Of a stretch of DNA of 64,000 nt, positions 55,790 to 63,149 are shown in pieces. How positions within the stretch are numbered: the stretch's first letter is position 1; the number at the start of each line of letters is the position of its first letter. The notes under the pieces are model-generated. The model saw only the letters and a list, made by a program, of their open reading frames with translations, was not told the DNA's origin and made no database searches. The DNA is from DATEDA01 sp963820965 (lineage in GTDB: Bacteria > Pseudomonadota > Gammaproteobacteria > Burkholderiales > SG8-39). Made by a program: the position numbers and the translations under genes. The stretch lies in assembly GCA_963820965.1 (NCBI GenBank), contig CAWGCC010000005.1:1-64000 (forward strand), read 5' to 3'.

Positions 55790-56035
55790 TTGGGAGAAAC
55801 GATGCAAGCATCCGCTACGCGAGGCGTGCGACGGCAGCCAACGTATGTGTTCGTGCAATCGGGACTTCGCGACCGATGGGAAGTCACCGTGACGTCCCGC
55901 CAAAGGTCGCAACGCTTCGCCGACCGCGAGCTGGCGCTCAGCTATGCCCAGATCTGGGCTTCGGTGAACCGGCCGAGCATGGTCCGCGTCTACGGCGCGA
56001 GCGGCGCCATCGAGCACGAGTGGGCGTTTAACTAG
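55790..56035 (+). CDS. Small uncharacterised protein, paralogue of the gene at 55253
   Basis: An 81-residue protein, with GGGAG just upstream of the ATG at 55790; a second ATG lies at 55802. Shares WEV, QRFADRELALSYAQIWASVNRPSMVRV and HEWAF with the divergent gene at 55253-55486. No known function. Confidence 0.7.
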   Translation: MGETMQASATRGVRRQPTYVFVQSGLRDRWEVTVTSRQRSQRFADRELALSYAQIWASVNRPSMVRVYGASGAIEHEWAFN

Positions 56036-56384
56036 CCCGGCGCAGGTCGCGGTTCGCACGGGCGGCTCGCCCGGCCCCGACAGCTCAGCGCACGCCGAGC
56101 GCTTCCCCGAGCCGTCCACCGGTCGGCAGAGGGCCAGCTCCGCGCGGAGACCGGAGGAACGCAGCTCGTCGGCGAGCGCTGGTCGCGTTCACTCGACCCT
56201 TGGGTTCGCCGGAGACCGTGTGGACCCGGGTTGCGTTCGGCGCAAGTGAGCAGGGCGATGCGTTCGTGGCGCTGTCCGGACTCAAATGGGGGGTCGTGGG
56301 TCGATGGGTCACGCGCGGCCCCGAAGCACGTCGCGGCGCGGAGTGATCCCGCCACGGGTACCGTGCTAGGCGGTCTCGAGGAGG
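56036..56384. other. Gap with no supported gene
   Basis: 349 bp between the paralogue gene and the end of a minus-strand gene. No convincing frame, RNA or repeat. Confidence 0.3.
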
Positions 56385-56762
56385 TTATCCGCGGCGCGCG
56401 CGCTCGATGAGCTTACCGATGGTCGAATCGGGCCGCACCGGCTCGACGAAGGCGATCGAGGTGACGGGGAAGATGATGTGGTCCGCGCCATTCATCTCGT
56501 CCTTGCGCCAGACCAACACGTACCGCGGCTTCTGTGTCTGAGCATCCACCTCGTGGCGAACGCTGAAGGGCTCGCGCAGAACGGGGTGATCTGAGCCGAG
56601 GTGATCGATCCGCCCGTAGAACACATTGCCATCGATCAGCGTCACCGCTTGATACGGTGTCGTCATCAGCGGGCGATGGAAACGGCGATGGTTTTGAAGG
56701 ATGCTTACCGCCAGCATTGCGACGATCACGACACCACACACGGCAAGAACGGCATCTCTCAT
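56385..56762 (-). CDS. Membrane-anchored small protein, unknown function
   Basis: A 125-residue protein with an N-terminal anchor (AVLAVCGVVIVAMLAVSIL) and a soluble domain (TPYQAVTLIDGNVFYGRIDHLGSDHPVLREPFSV...HIIFPVTSIAFVEPVRPDSTIGKLI). I recognise this pattern from other bacterial anchored proteins but not a named function. Confidence 0.7.
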   Translation of the reverse strand: MRDAVLAVCGVVIVAMLAVSILQNHRRFHRPLMTTPYQAVTLIDGNVFYGRIDHLGSDHPVLREPFSVRHEVDAQTQKPRYVLVWRKDEMNGADHIIFPVTSIAFVEPVRPDSTIGKLIERARRG

Positions 56763-56842
56763 AGATCGTCCACTCTCTTCCTGTTCGTCCCAGACCGGTC
56801 AGGACAAAAGTACGCTTCCGGCCTGATGAACGGAACGTTGAT

Positions 56843-56861
56843 CCGCCGCCCGGAATCGAAC
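56843..56861. repeat. 19-bp copy of the tRNA-Arg 3' half (att-like site)
   Basis: CCGCCGCCCGGAATCGAAC here equals 62594-62612 inside tRNA-Arg(CCT). Matching covers the T-loop to the acceptor stem only; the 5' half of the T-arm is not reproduced, which is what an integration att site looks like rather than a second tRNA. Confidence 0.7.
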
Positions 56862-57037
56862 TCTTGCGGCAGCGAATTGAAAGTAGGGTACCGTAGAGTT
56901 TAGGCCTCATCCAATACCCCCGGACGTACGCCCAGCCGCTGCTTGCGCATGACCCGCTGCGCCATTCAACTTGTCCAGCGTTACGACCGGATCAAAGGAC
57001 CGGGGCCAGGGATCTTTGTCAGGATTGGCCCGCATTC

Positions 57038-57448
57038 ATGGACTCGCATCCGACCCAGGCCTTCGCGCCGCTTCGCTTCGATCCTCTCTGGCGAGTCATC
57101 GGCTGGGGCCTGATCGCCGCCGTCGTATGGCTGTCGCTTACGCCCACACCGCTCGAGGTTCCCGTCGAACAGGGGGACAAGCTCGGGCATCTCGCCGGCT
57201 ATGCCTTGCTGATGTTCTGGTTCGCGCAGATCGATCGGATGCCGGCACAGCGGCTGCGCTGGGCCATCGGGTTGATCGCGCTGGGCATCGGCTTGGAGTT
57301 CGCGCAGAGCTTCACCGCGGTGCGCGCGTTCGAGCTTCTCGACATGCTGGCGGATGCCGCAGGCGTGCTGCTGGGATGGCTCATCGCGCCGCCACGCGGC
57401 GTCAATGTTCTATTGCGCGTCGAGCAGGTACTCGGTTCGAGTCATTGA
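57038..57448 (+). CDS. VanZ-like membrane protein
   Basis: A 136-residue inner-membrane protein with four hydrophobic segments and the VanZ-type motif DKLGHLAGYALLMFWFAQ followed by LEFAQSFTAVRAFELLDMLADAAG. Role unknown; the family name comes from a glycopeptide-resistance accessory gene, and here that link should not be assumed. Confidence 0.88.
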   Translation: MDSHPTQAFAPLRFDPLWRVIGWGLIAAVVWLSLTPTPLEVPVEQGDKLGHLAGYALLMFWFAQIDRMPAQRLRWAIGLIALGIGLEFAQSFTAVRAFELLDMLADAAGVLLGWLIAPPRGVNVLLRVEQVLGSSH

Positions 57449-57563
57449 GGATCTATCCGATCACCTGCGAGCGTCTCCTCGAACGCTCGCGCGATCGTCC
57501 ATGTGGAAGCAGCCGGGGAAAGGGTCCGATTCGTCGGAGGAGCCGACGGGGTGCAAGTCAATT

Positions 57564-57638
57564 TAGGCGAAGAGGGATTCGAACCCTCACCCTTCGGCCT
57601 GTCTTGCTGCCGACGCTCTCCCGTTGAGCTATCCGCCT
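57564..57638 (-). tRNA. tRNA-like gene with a 10-nt anticodon loop, identity unknown
   Basis: 75 nt fold as a cloverleaf: acceptor AGGCGGA/TTCGCCT (one G:U), D-arm GCTC-AACGGGA-GAGC, anticodon stem TCGGC/GCCGA, variable AGGGT, T-arm GAGGG-TTCGAAT-CCCTC, discriminator A, no encoded CCA. The anticodon loop is AGCAAGACAG (10 nt, no U33), so no anticodon can be read. It may be a decayed tRNA, an atypical tRNA, or a tRNA-like element. Confidence 0.65.
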
Positions 57639-58064
57639 CAGACGGAGCCTAGTCGGTGTTCCTCGGGACGAACGCAAAAGATCGTTACATCGTGTGAGCG
57701 ATTCCTGGTTGTTGCGCGGCCGAGCCCGGAGTCCGGCCGGGAGTGTCCACATGTGTATGCCGCTGCGGCCGATGCCCGGTCAGCAGCCGCTACGGGCCCG
57801 GACCCTTGATCCGCCAGCAGCTTCGCGGCCTGGGGCGACGTCTTTGGCGACCGCGTCATCACCCCCGTCCTCGTCCAGCCGCTCCATCACGCGGTGCCGC
57901 AAGTTACGCCGCAACGATCCTGGACGCTGATTTGTCGCCGCCCGGAATCGCAGCGACGGGCTAAGGGACTGAATTTCCCGCGGCTCCGCGCTTTACGTCA
58001 GTCGGCAGACCCTTGTCCCGGTCCTCCCAACGCGCATGTCGCCCTTAAGAGTGCGGCGACGGTC
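57639..58064. other. Gap holding a second att-like repeat
   Basis: 426 bp between the tRNA-like gene and the PAS gene. The only feature seen is a 15-bp tRNA-Arg match at 57936-57950. No convincing gene on either strand. Confidence 0.35.
57936..57950. repeat. 15-bp copy of tRNA-Arg 3' half
   Basis: CGCCGCCCGGAATCG equals 62595-62609 in tRNA-Arg(CCT) and 56844-56858 in the other copy. Same orientation as both. Confidence 0.6.
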
Positions 58065-58505
58065 TCACTCGGCATCGCGTTTTTCCAGCTCCGCAAGGCG
58101 TTTCTTCATCGTCACTTCGGATGTGTAGCGCTCGGTCGCATCGCGCGCCACCGCTACCGAACCCGCCACTTCGCCTGCGGCGTCCTGCACGATCGCGAAG
58201 CTCAGATCCACGTAGCGCCTCGCGCCGCTCTTGTGTATCGATCGTGTGACCAGCGCCGATCTTCCTAGCCTCGTGCGCCCCGCTTCGATGGCCTGGTGAA
58301 ACGCCTTCCAGTGAGCTGGGCGCAGGCGCTCGGGGATGATGAGGTCGAGACTCTGGCCGATCGCCTCATCGGCGGAGAAACCAAAGACGGCTTCTGCCGC
58401 CGGGTTCCACAACCGTATCACGCCTTGCCGATCAGCGAAAATGATGGCATCCGCTGCCTGCTCGACGATCGCCAGACATAGATTCGCGGACTCTTCTGCG
58501 GGCAT
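58065..58505 (-). CDS. Single-domain PAS protein
   Basis: A 146-residue cytoplasmic PAS sensor: AIVEQAADAIIFADRQGVIRLWNPAAEAVFGFSADEAIGQSL, ending YVDLSFAIVQDAAGEVAGSVAVARDATER with a short coiled tail. No output domain; probably works through a partner. Confidence 0.85.
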   Translation of the reverse strand: MPAEESANLCLAIVEQAADAIIFADRQGVIRLWNPAAEAVFGFSADEAIGQSLDLIIPERLRPAHWKAFHQAIEAGRTRLGRSALVTRSIHKSGARRYVDLSFAIVQDAAGEVAGSVAVARDATERYTSEVTMKKRLAELEKRDAE

Positions 58506-58575
58506 GCTCGATCCTCAGTAACCCAGAGTAACGTCATCGTATAAGCGCGTCCCTTGCCGTGCCGCGGGGACGGAG

Positions 58576-58830
58576 ATGCCGAAGTATGCCTGTTGCGATA
58601 CCTGCGAGACGATCCAGCCGGTCACCGTCGACGCGCTCGAAATATGCGAGGAGAGCGCGGGAGACAGCGATGGAACGGACAGACAGCATGGGACGGAGAG
58701 CAAGCGGTCGGCGCGGGGATGCGGTACGCCTCCTACCAACCGTCGACCGTACCTTGGAACGCTCCGTGCCCCGTGCACTCGTCTTCGCTGCCTACTCGAT
58801 GAGCGGCCCGCGGATGGACCATTCCGCTAG
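58576..58830 (+). pseudogene. Possible decayed CxxC small protein
   Basis: The N-terminus (KYACCDTCETIQPV) resembles small betaproteobacterial zinc-ribbon proteins that begin YVCCDTCE. The second CxxC that these carry is not present; the later part is Arg/Pro-rich and unrelated. Either a truncated remnant or chance. Confidence 0.3.
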
Positions 58831-58940
58831 ATGCGAAGCCTCCGCCGCTCTGGGCACGCCGCTTGCTCTTGTCCAGGAGGTCCCTGCAAGGGCTTCAGAG
58901 CTGACAGTCGCTATTCCGCTATTTCGTATCCCTGCACGCA

Positions 58941-59297
58941 ATGATCGCGCTTCGCACGTCCCTCGCACTCCTTCTAGTCGTTGTGGCCGGGGTTTCGGCG
59001 GCGCAAAGTCGTGGCGGCGAGCGCGGCTCGACGCCGCCGGGTATCAGTCAGGACGGCAGCCGGCCGAGCGAAGGTGCGATCGAGGGCGGTTCCACTGCGC
59101 CCGGCGAAGCAGGCGGCATTCCTGGCGGCTCTGAGCGACAGGTCAACCGCTGCAGGGAGCTGAAGGGAGCGCTTCGCGAGCAGTGCTTGCGCGACCTTGA
59201 TGCGAGCGCCGGGCGTTCCCGCGCGCCTCACACCACGCCGTCGCCGCCGATCGGCCGCGATCCCATCACCGATCCGCCGCCGCAAAATCCGCGTTAG
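58941..59297 (+). CDS. Small secreted protein with a CxxLKGxxRxxCL motif
   Basis: A 118-residue protein with a signal peptide (ALLLVVVAGVSAAQ), a Gly/Ser/Pro-rich middle and the motif RCRELKGALREQCLRDL, in which two Cys could pair. Pro-rich tail. Similar short periplasmic proteins occur in betaproteobacteria; function unknown. Confidence 0.65.
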   Translation: MIALRTSLALLLVVVAGVSAAQSRGGERGSTPPGISQDGSRPSEGAIEGGSTAPGEAGGIPGGSERQVNRCRELKGALREQCLRDLDASAGRSRAPHTTPSPPIGRDPITDPPPQNPR

Positions 59298-59487
59298 TGT
59301 GCCATCGGGAAATGGATGGAGACACTCGTCTTCAGGTTCTGCGAAGTCGACCTAAGCCGACCGCACGGAGTTCGTGGTTGCGATGCCAGATGGCCGCCGC
59401 GCCGATCTGATCAACGCGACGCGGACGATTCGCGCTCAAAGAACGGGTGATTACACTTTGACCGAACCAGAACTGATCGACACGTCG

Positions 59488-59655
59488 TTACTCGACGCGA
59501 CCACGGCGGGCGCGCGCGAGAGCCCGCGAGGGTGCAACAACCACAACTTTCACACGCCGGATTCCGACGCGGTCGAACCCGGCTCGTAGCTCCTGAATTT
59601 CCTTGGGAAGAGCTCGATAGCAGGACCAGAAGTCGGGAGAGGCGTGGTGATTCAA
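59488..59655 (-). pseudogene. Decayed RelE/ParE-type toxin
   Basis: The N-terminus (NHHASPDFWSCYRALPKEIQEL) matches RelE-like toxins. The frame then loses the family sequence and ends after 55 residues. A toxin-like FWFG fragment is readable in another frame further downstream (about 59450-59470). The likely TTG start overlaps the antitoxin stop, the normal coupling. Deletion and frameshift have removed the active core. Confidence 0.6.
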
Positions 59656-59852
59656 AGCTTGGTGGACTGACCGGCGGCGTGCGCCCGAAGCGCCTTTTCG
59701 GCTAGCGAGTCGAGCTTCCCGGCTTTGACGTCCGCCTCGAACTGCCGGTCCCACAGATGGGCATCGAATTCGGCGAACCAGCGCCTGAACTCGGCGAGCT
59801 CCTCGGGGGACAACTGCTGAATCTGTTTCTCGAGATTCTCGACTTTGCTCAT
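59652..59852 (-). CDS. Antitoxin-like small protein
   Basis: A 66-residue protein (EKQIQQLSPEELAEFRRWFAEFDAHLWDRQFEADVKAGKLDSLAEKALRAH) of a type common beside RelE-like toxins. Its stop overlaps the start of the wrecked toxin. It may now be an orphan antitoxin. Confidence 0.7.
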   Translation of the reverse strand: MSKVENLEKQIQQLSPEELAEFRRWFAEFDAHLWDRQFEADVKAGKLDSLAEKALRAHAAGQSTKL

Positions 59853-59973
59853 GATCCACCTCGATAACTCTGCGCGAGTACATCTCGAGCCGCACGCGCT
59901 GATCGATCGAACGCTGCTCCGGCGTGAGCTGCTTCTTGGTCAACGCGCGACGGACTGCTCGACTGCAAAGGGA

Positions 59974-60943
59974 TTGCTTTCGTTCGCTTGGCGCTTCTGC
60001 GTCACGGTCGCGGCCTTGGGTGCGGCCGCCGGGGCTTGGGCACAAGCCAGTTACCCGTCGAAGCCCATCAGGCTGGTTGTGGGCTTCGCTCCCGGCGGCC
60101 CCGCCGACGGACTTGCCCGCATCGTCGGGCAGAGCCTCAACGAAGCCCTGGGGCAGCCGGTCCTCGTGGACAACCGCCCGGGCGCCGGGGGCACCATCGC
60201 AGCCGCCCAAGTCGCCAAGGCCCCGGCCGATGGCTACACCCTGCTGTTCGTATCGAGTGGCCACGCCGGAAATGCCGCCTACTACAAAACACTGCCGTAC
60301 GACACGGTGAAGAGCTTCGCACCTGTGGGTGGCGTCGCCTCGTCGCCGGTCGTGGTGCTTGTCAATCCTAGCTCTCCTTACCACTCGATCAAGGAGCTGG
60401 TGGCGTATGCGAAGCGGAATCCCGGAAAGCTCAATTTCGGCACCGGCGGCGGCGCGACGCTCACCAACCTGGCCGCGGAACTGTTGAAGACGGAAGGTCG
60501 ATTCGAGGCGCAGACCGTTCCCTACAAGGGCAGCGGTCCGGCTCTGACGGGACTGCTCGGCGGCGAGGTCGACGCCGTGTTCGACACCGTCTCCAGTTCG
60601 GTCTCTCTCGTGAAATCAGGGAAACTTCGCGCACTCGCCGTGACGTCGGCGAAGCGGTCATCCGTGCTGCCGCAGGTGCCGACCGTCGCAGAGGAAGTGT
60701 TGCCCAAGTTCGATGCAAACGGCTGGTTTGGCGTCCTGGCACCTGCAGGCACGCCGCCTGCGATCGTCGCTCGGCCCACCGCGAGCTGAATCGAGCACTG
60801 CAATCGCGGCCGTTCTCGAACGGTAGGCTGTCTTGGGTGCGGATCCGCTCGCCGGCAGCCCCGCTCAGTTCGGCACGCTGATCCAGTCGGAGACAGCGAG
60901 GTGGAGTGCCGTCATCCTTCGCCTCGGGCTGCGCCCGGAGTAG
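59974..60943 (+). pseudogene. Bug-family receptor broken by two frameshifts
   Basis: The main frame gives a full Bug N-terminus and core: signal peptide LGAAAGAWAQA, SYPSKPIRLVVGFAPGG, DNRPGAGGT, VPYKGSGPALTGLLGG, QVPTVAEEVLP. It stops at 60789. The C-terminus continues in other frames: HRELNRALQSRPFSN from about 60777, then VLGADPLAGSPAQFGTLIQSETARW ending at TAG 60941-60943. The start is uncertain (TTG 59974 suits the signal peptide; ATG 59845 overlaps the antitoxin start). Either a true pseudogene or assembly indels. Confidence 0.8.
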
Positions 60944-61018
60944 CCATCCTCACGGGCACCTTGGTGAAGGTGAGTGAAGCGGCTACGTTGCCTTGAGAGT
61001 TCTGATCCGGGAGCCGCC

Positions 61019-62000
61019 ATGACCCTCACCGCTAGACCCAACCAGGAATCCGCCACGGCAGCGACGCCGTCGCCTGGACCGTTCGACGCGAGAGCGTTCC
61101 GCAACGCGCTCGGGGCGTTTCCGACCGGAGTCGCGATCATCACGACCGCTGGACGGCGGCGTGCCGGTCGGCCTGACCTGCAACTCGTTCGCCGCGGTGT
61201 CGCTGGACCCGCCGCTCGTGCTCTGGAGCCTGCGGCGCGAGAGCAAGTCGTTGCGTGCCTTCAGCGAGGCTCCGGCATTCGCGATCAACGTGCTCGCCGA
61301 AGACCAGAACACCCTCTCGGCGCACTTCGCGAGCGGAAAGATCGCCGACAAGTTCGAAGGCGTCGCATGCAGCGCGGGCTACGGCGGGGTGCCGCTAATC
61401 GAGGAATGCATCGCCCGCTTCGAATGCTCGACCTTTGCGCGGCACGAGGCCGGCGACCACGTGATCTTCATCGGTCGGGTCGAGCGCTTCGACGTCGGCA
61501 GTAGCGAAGACGCGCTGGTGTTCTACAAGGGCGCGTACATGATGCTCACACAGTCGCTCCGGGAGCTGACTTCGAAGGGCCGCATCTCGGACGACGCGCT
61601 CGATGAGGCGCGCACGCTCGTCTACGGCATGCTGCTCCGGCTGGGTTGCGAGAGAGGCACCGACGCGGACTTCGACGCCATCGAGGGGCTGCTCGGCCAG
61701 ATGGAGTGCCTGGTCGACAGCTCGGACATGCCTGCCCGCGCCCACAAGGCTGCCGAGTTCTTCGAGCTGCTCGCCCGGGCGGCTCACAACGAGGTTCTCG
61801 CGATCGTCGCGCGCTCGCTCTCGACGCTGCTCTACCACGCGATCGCAGCGAATCTCCCGACGACCTACCGCGCCGACGTCGCCGCCGCGCGCGCCGACAT
61901 CCTCGTCCAGCTACGCGCGCGCGACGCCGACGCCGCCGTCGGTGCGATGGCGCACTACGCGAGCATCGTCCGCCATCAAGACACGGCTGCCGGAACGTGA
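61019..62000 (+). pseudogene. Flavin reductase fused to FCD-like domain, one frameshift
   Basis: From ATG 61019: FDARAFRNALGAFPTGVAIITTAG, then a +1 shift near 61150-61160, then PVGLTCNSFAAVSLDPPLVLWSL and the rest of a flavin reductase (DIM6/NTAB) domain to about residue 170. The C-terminal part (ISDDALDEARTLVYGMLLRLGCERGTDADFDAIEGLL...FELLARAAHNEVLAIVARSLSTLL) looks like the FCD ligand-binding domain of GntR/FadR regulators. The usual FCD metal-ligand positions are changed (AAEFFELL). The reductase would supply reduced FMN/FAD to a monooxygenase. Confidence 0.75.
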
Positions 62001-62588
62001 GGGCGACGGTCGCGACCTTCCGATCGACCGACGCGAAGAAGATCTTGGCGAAGGCAGCGCAACGCACCGGGCCGACGCAGCCGGTGCAGTCCTGATCCGG
62101 GAGGATCGCTTGATGTACGCGGACGTAACGGCCGCTCGCGCCCAGGCGTCTTCGAAGGCCGGCGACGCCGAGCCCCGCCAGACCATCGATTGGTCGCGCG
62201 GTCGAGCGCGACTACCGCGGCGGCCATCTGTCGCTGCGCGAGATGTCGCGCAAGCATTTGTGTACCTGAACACCCAAGCCGCGCTCGCGCCGGAGCAGCG
62301 AAGCGGCAGCCCGCCGCCGTCCGATTTTTCCTTGTCGCGCGCGTTGAGCACGTCGGGCACCGACAGCAGATTGAGCTTCGCTCCGAGCAGTCGCGTTGCC
62401 ATTTCTCTCCCATTTCCGATCCGCCTCTCGATCCGCCGCTCCATCCGCCTGAAACTCGCGCGTTGGACCGCACTTTAGGCGATTGCGTGGTGCACCTTGA
62501 AAGCCGCGAATGAGCTTACTTCGCTTGCCGCGTCAACGGGCTACTGCACCTTGACGCGACACGGATGCACTCAAGGAGATAACGCTAG
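62001..62588. other. Decayed segment next to tRNA-Arg
   Basis: 588 bp with no intact gene. At about 62201-62264 one frame reads AVERDYRGGHLSLREMSRKH and then stops; it resembles the N-terminal HTH of phage terminase small-subunit-like proteins. The rest shows only long Arg/Ser frames. Consistent with remains of an integrated element at the 3' end of tRNA-Arg. Confidence 0.4.
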
Positions 62589-62663
62589 TGGTCCCGCCGC
62601 CCGGAATCGAACCGGGATCTAGCGCTTAGGAGGCGCTCGTTCTATCCATTGAACTACGGCGAG
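62589..62663 (-). tRNA. tRNA-Arg (anticodon CCT)
   Basis: Clean cloverleaf: acceptor CTCGCCG/CGGCGGG (one G:U pair), D-arm GTTC-AATGGATA-GAAC, anticodon arm AGCGC-CTCCTAA-GCGCT (anticodon CCT, reads AGG), variable AGAT, T-arm CCCGG-TTCGAAT-CCGGG, discriminator A, encoded CCA (62589-62591). Its 3' end faces the decayed segment. Confidence 0.95.
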
Positions 62664-62726
62664 ATGGGCCTAGGACGCGTCCGTATCAGTGTATCCCGGC
62701 GTAGGCCAGCAGGCCTACAATGCGTC

Positions 62727-63149
62727 ATGCCATCTCCCTTCGAAGACCTCCTCCAGCTCACCCACCGGTTCTATTGGTACCTCGACGAGATGCGCTACGC
62801 GGACCTCGTCGCGGTCATGCGCGAGGACGCCGTGTGGCACCGGCAGGGCAAGGTCCTCAAGGGACATGCCCAGGTCCTTGCCGCGATGGCGGAGCGCCCG
62901 CGCACTCAGCGCATCCGTCACGTCATCACCAATGCCTTTCTCAGCGAATCGGACGAGCGGAGCGCGACGCTCATCGCCTACCTGACGGCTTATCGCTTCG
63001 ACGACGGCTCCATGCGAAAGCCACCGGTCACGATCGACGGGCCGTTCCGCTTGCTGCTGGTGAGCATCCGCTTCGTCCGCGACCGCGGGGAGTGGCGCAT
63101 CGCCGAGCAGTCGACCACCCCGGAGTTCGAGTTCAGCGCCAGGAAGTAG
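62727..63149 (+). CDS. SnoaL/NTF2-like protein
   Basis: A 140-residue cone-fold protein (FEDLLQLTHRFYWYLDEMRYADLVAVMREDAVWHRQGKVLKGHAQVLAAM). Members are small hydrolases, isomerases or dioxygenase beta-like subunits. ATG 62727 is chosen; the frame runs into tRNA-Arg upstream. Its stop shares one base with the GTG of the next gene (TAGTG), so the two are coupled and probably in one pathway. Confidence 0.85.
   Translation: MPSPFEDLLQLTHRFYWYLDEMRYADLVAVMREDAVWHRQGKVLKGHAQVLAAMAERPRTQRIRHVITNAFLSESDERSATLIAYLTAYRFDDGSMRKPPVTIDGPFRLLLVSIRFVRDRGEWRIAEQSTTPEFEFSARK

Noticed and set aside
59374..59589. 71-residue plus-strand frame
   Set aside because: No homology pattern, and it overlaps the toxin remnant; likely chance.
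61911..62444. 177-residue minus-strand frame beside tRNA-Arg
   Set aside because: Arg/Ser-rich, part antisense to the FCD-like domain; no motif I trust.
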